The notes under the pieces are model-generated. The model ran no database searches and was not told where the DNA came from. It saw nothing but the letters and a program-made list of their open reading frames with translations. DNA of 64,000 nt from Drosophila miranda (taxonomy: Eukaryota > Arthropoda > Insecta > Diptera > Drosophilidae), in the NCBI RefSeq assembly GCF_003369915.1, contig NC_046677.1:28476913-28540912 (forward strand), given 5' to 3'. Both the position numbers and the translations under genes were made by a program. Below, in pieces: positions 59,749-64,000 of the stretch. How positions within the stretch are numbered: position 1 is the stretch's first letter; the number at the start of each line of letters is the position of its first letter.

Positions 59749-62700
59749 TTACAGTGTGGTGGCCAGTGGCTGCTCCATTGCCTGCTGCTTCGTCTTTAGC
59801 TGCGTTGGATGACCCCCGTGTGAAACGATAGCTGCCATCAGGGAATTCGCTGTTGTGGCCGTCTCTGGAGATATGTTGCTGGTGCTCTCAATCTCAATGG
59901 GCTGCTCTAGATCCATGTCCACATACTCGATGGCGCTGTCATCCTCTGGATGCAGTTCAATGACTGAAACAAATAAAATACGCAAAGGATTAGCAACTGT
60001 CTTCCTCGCTTTAGGAGGAACCCCAAAGAAAGGGATTCATTCGTTACTCCCAACTCACTGCGATTGTTGAGCTCGGTGTCCTGTTCCGATTCCGTTTCCA
60101 CTTCCACTGCCACCACATCATCGTCTTCCACATCCACATCCTCGATAATGACATCATCGAGACTCTGTTTGGAAGAATTTGTTGTTGTCACCGTCTGGGT
60201 GGCCGCCTGATCCAACTCCATCTCCCAGTCGGTGGCATTGAGTACCACCAAAGGCCCGGACTTGACCTTCGGCTCCATCGCCGTCGTCCCATTATCGGCC
60301 ACAATGATGGGCATATTGATAATATCGATGGGCGTGTCCTCTGTAATTAGTTGATTCGGTTTGGGTTTCGCTGAGCTGCCGCTGCTGCTGCTCCCTGTGA
60401 GAATATTGGGCGAGACTGAGGCTGCCGTTGGCGAGACCACTGATGCCGAGGTGGAGGCACCAATGACCAGGACACTCGGCTTGGGCTTCGTGCTCAGCGT
60501 CACGGCTCGCATACCGCTCGCCGCACTGGCCGGCAGGAACACCAGATTGTTTTTCCCCCCAGCGCCAGTGGAAAATGTCAGGGTGGTGGGCTTTGTTGTT
60601 AGCTTGGCACTGCTCGATGATGTCCCGGTCCCGCTGGTCACGGTGATTGTATTTGAACTGCTGCTGGTCACCACACTGGACATCACTTGCGTGTGCGCCG
60701 GCATAATCTGCATCTTCTGTAGGTTGAACCTCTGATGCGGAGAGCTGGACGGATGTGCCATCCCCCCAGTCGGCGAAAGGGACGCCGTGGCAACTGTCGT
60801 TGTCGTCCCGCTCGCTCCCGTCACATTGTTCAGCTTGTGGATGATGCTGCCCGCGGTCAGTTTCCCGGGCTGCAGGAACACCTTGCCATTGGGCGAGCAG
60901 ATCTTGATGTTGCGTAGGGCACTGCTGTGCACCTGCTTTATGTTTAGGGGACTGCCCGTCCCTGTGCCGCCGCTCGTCAGTTTGATGTTTCCCAGTATCT
61001 GTGGGCTCCCAGTGGTGGTAGACGCACCGCCTGTACCCGCTGCCTTGACAGTCACACTGCCTGGCGGCAGCTGCTGCGGCTGAGATGGGCCCTTTGCACG
61101 AAAGATAGGTGTGCCCGTTGCCGTAGACGTCGCCAGAGGCGTAATAAGTGTATTGTTCAAGCTGCTGGCCGGTATATTCTTGATGATATTCACCGTGGAG
61201 GCGCTGCTGAGAGGCGTGACTGTACCCCGCGGCTGCTCCTTGAGATTGCTGGACATGGCCTGCAGCGAGGACGGGGTGGCCACGGCTGTGGCCGTCGTAT
61301 CCATCGTGTAGGGCAGTAGTCGCACCGCCGAACTGGGCAAGGTCTTGGGCTTGACATCGAGCGGTGTGCCGTCAAGGAAATTGATCTTCTTCGGCGTCAG
61401 CTTGGTGCCGGGTGGGAGAATGGTGGTGGTGGTGCTGCTGCTGCCTGTTGGATTCAGCAGCCCCAGAGCAGGTCGTAGCTTGGCCCCCATGGGCGGGGCC
61501 GGTATCTGCTGGACACTGATGATTTGCGGAGCTAGTGGCAGATTGGCCGTCGAGATGGGCATGGGTATAGTGGGCGTCACGGGTAATGTGGGCGCTGCTG
61601 GTGTGGTGTCCGGCTGCCTTTCCTCCATAATGAACTTTTTGACAGGCGTGTGGCTCTGCACCTGCACCTGGACGGGCACCACGCTCGGCTGCAGTTTCTC
61701 TTTAAAGACAATCGGAGAGTTGGCAAAGACCCGACTGGGGGCACCGGGAGTTGTGGGCGAACCCATCTCTGCTGCTCCTGTTGTCGGGCCATACACGACT
61801 CTCGTGGCTGGCTTCAGTTTGTTCATGAAGCTCGTGGGTGGCGACACCATAACGGTGGGCGATGGGGATGGCATTGGTGTGGGTGTGGGCGCTGGCGTCG
61901 CTGTGGTGGCACATACCGACTTGAGTGCCTCGTCCAGGATGTATTCCACATGTGATTGCACCACCAAATGATTGCCCACCGCCTCCGGTACGGGCAATAA
62001 TACTTTTTGCTGCTGCTGTTGCTGCATCTTCTGTTGTTGCTGCTGCTGCAATTGCTTCTGTGCCCGTCGTCCGCTTTTGGCCGGTGCTGCCACTCGCTTC
62101 GCAGAGTCTGTGGCAGCTGACGCTGCTGCCGCCCTACCCGCCGCTACGGCACCGGGATAGGGACCCAAGCTGTTGGCCAGATTGCGCTTGCTGGCCAGCC
62201 GTTGCTTGTGCTTCTGCTGCTGCTGGTAGAAGAAGCGCTGCTGCTGCGTCCTCGGACTGGGTCGCGGCTCCACTGGCATCATCTCGCCGTCCTCCTGTGC
62301 GCCAGTCTGATGTCCGGGTAGCTGGCCCAGCACGTGCATATGTTGCTGGTGGTGAAGTTGATGATCCAGCTTTTCGTGCTGCTGCTGCTGTTGCATGTGT
62401 CGCTTCTTGTTGAGCTTGGCATCGATGCCCTCGTTCTCCTTGCGCTTCTGTATGGCCTTCTTTACCTCGTTGGGGACATCGGGTACTTTGAACTGCGAAA
62501 GGGGATAGGATAGGGGTAAGAGATTAGTCGTTGGAATCATGTCCGTCTCTTAAAACGTTCAGATCAGAGCGTATTTCTTAGAAAGATCTAAAAAAATTAA
62601 AAAACTTTCAAATTGTTTAAAAATCTCATAAAATATCTTAAATTTAAAAGAAAAATAACCCAAAGAAAATCAAATGTCGAATATAACGCCTAAAATCTAC

Positions 62701-63911
62701 ATTTAACAGCTATTAAATATAAATATATTTCATTCAAAAAACGATTTAAAATAAATGAAATCCAAAGAACTGTTAAATTTTCAGGCATAACATAACATAA
62801 CGGCTGACTGCTTACAGTGCCATGTAAAGGAATAACCATTCACAGCGGCGTGCTATCATTTCACTGTTAACAGCAGTTAATGTTTAACAGCTGCTAACAC
62901 ATTAAAATTAACTATAATTTAATAAAATTTCTATCAATATACAAATCTTAAATAAAATAAAATAATCGAAAAAGAAACACTTGATATTTCTGCTTCTTCG
63001 TGCTGATTGTAGGCGTTCCAGGCAAAACATAAACGAAACGAAGCATTCCAATTAGATCTAAAGATATTTCCACTAAAAATCCGACTCTCCATCATGATAG
63101 AAATTATACGATCCGGGGAGATAATTCCAATGGAAATGTTGCTATAGGAGACGCCACACGTGACCCCACCACCCACCAACCAAGACGCGGATTAAGCGAC
63201 ACATGCCCGCAGCCGCGGCCCAGGCAGACTGTACTTTCACTGCCCCCGCGCGCGCACACAAGCAAGCACAAGCAGAACCCACGAAGCAAATCACGTATGC
63301 ACATCGGGCGGACGCCACATCGGTGCTAGGGGGATTATATAATTCTCTCTCTCACCGGCTCATCCATGATCACTAGCGTCGGGCCGTATTCCTGGGACCT
63401 GTTCCGGCCATACTTCAGTGCCATTAGATTGGCCTGATCGATGAGGGCATCGGCATAGTGGGCCCCCGTTTCGGCGGGCGGCAATAGTTTCGCATTTTCC
63501 AGACACGCCTTCGCCGCCAGATCGTTGGCCACAATGCTGAGCGCCGTTTGGGGACTGATACGCGGTAGCAGCGGATACGGACGACGACCTTCGCGCGACC
63601 ATTCCTGCCAGGTGTTCGGACCGCAGACACTGCGAGATACACACACGCACAGAGTGACACGAAACGAAACGAGGTTGAGATTGAGATTGAAAATTGGAAT
63701 TAATTTCCGCACTGGGTTCTCCTGCACTTCACTTACTTTTCGGCTATGGTGCAGAGCTGTTCATCGTTGACGGCGCGCCGCACCTCCGCCCGATGACGCT
63801 CCGGGGTTATGTGAAACAGTTGTCGCAGTTCCTCCAGCATTTTGCCCTTTGGTTCGCTCAGCGAGCCTTGCGCGCGAAAAACGCTTATTATATGCGAATA
63901 GGATTCAAGCT
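59749..63911 (-). CDS. emsy: EMSY orthologue, ENT-domain chromatin protein (5' partial)
   Basis: Minus-strand exons: 63737-63911, 63356-63629, 60059-62492 and 59749-59963 (TAA), in frame, giving about 1031 visible residues. The first visible exon opens with an acceptor (CTTAG) in phase 1, so the start exon lies beyond the window. It encodes an ENT domain (LESYSHIISVFRAQGSLSE; TPERHRAEVRRAVNDEQL), almost identical in its second half to human EMSY, followed by the EMSY block GPNTWQEWSREGRR and LLPRISPQTA. The long third exon is low complexity: Gln runs, PTPTPMPSPSP, and many Thr/Ser/Val repeats. An acidic stretch (IIEDVDVEDDDVVAVEVETE) lies near the end. EMSY proteins bind chromatin regulators and in flies belong to a KDM5/Sin3-type complex. 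The orthology is clear; only the N-terminus is missing. Confidence 0.93.
62493..63355 (-). other. emsy intron
   Basis: Intron between the EMSY-block exon (donor GTGAGA at 63355) and the long low-complexity exon (acceptor TTCGCAG before 62492), phase 0. It is AT-rich, with CAG/CTG-type E-box words near 62816-62895; no gene was recognised. Confidence 0.6.
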
Positions 63912-64000
63912 CTAAGCGAATGAAAGGCAAGAGAACACATTAGAGAGGATTCACTGGGGTTCTGGCTAGATATCTGGCCGTATTTGGGCATGATGCGAGC

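Noticed and set aside
61345..61971. Long plus-strand frame rich in Gly, Val and Leu
   Set aside because: It is the reverse-strand shadow of the Thr/Pro/Ser-rich emsy exon.
1..64000. CRISPR arrays, operons, insertion sequences or integrated virus
   Set aside because: No spaced direct repeats of the right form, no retroviral-type frames, and the eukaryotic intron-containing genes make prokaryotic elements inapplicable.

Overview
This is a window of Drosophila nuclear DNA. Its genes have short introns with GTRAGT donors and T-rich acceptors, clear fly/metazoan orthologues, Pol III tRNA genes and an INE-1-like repeat relic. I cannot fix the species. The five recognisable families (Wdr62, a Lifeguard/TMBIM protein, earmuff, Derlin-1, EMSY) fit a Drosophila autosomal arm, probably outside the melanogaster subgroup (inference).

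Layout. 1-2708 is non-coding, upstream of or intronic to Wdr62. 2709-14680 (+) is almost all of the WDR62/MAPKBP1 orthologue: I place 17 exons giving 2336 residues in one continuous frame, with the N-terminal exon(s) off the left edge. A tRNA-Gly(GCC) lies antisense in one of its introns. 17498-19178 (-) holds a small orphan single-pass membrane protein gene and a three-exon Lifeguard/TMBIM gene. 25983-31755 (-) is earmuff (Fezf): a large zinc-finger exon and, 3.8 kb upstream, a small first coding exon recovered by splice-site and frame matching. About 31.8-55.6 kb is a gene-poor desert with purine and pyrimidine tracts, a G-quadruplex-type repeat and a lone tRNA-Arg(TCT). 55.8-58.4 kb (+) is a Derlin cluster: an exon-2 fragment, a decayed full-structure copy and the intact Der-1. 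59749-63911 (-) is EMSY, whose first exon lies past the right edge; Der-1 and emsy converge.

The genes are not a functional cluster. Wdr62 acts in spindle/JNK scaffolding and neuroblast growth. Erm is a repressor in intermediate neural progenitors and the optic lobe. Der-1 acts in ER-associated degradation, and EMSY in a KDM5/Sin3-type chromatin complex. The desert beside erm is the usual setting for long-range enhancers of a developmental transcription factor. The least expected items are the Derlin relics, the erm first exon, the two small membrane-protein genes and the CGATA cluster in a Wdr62 intron.
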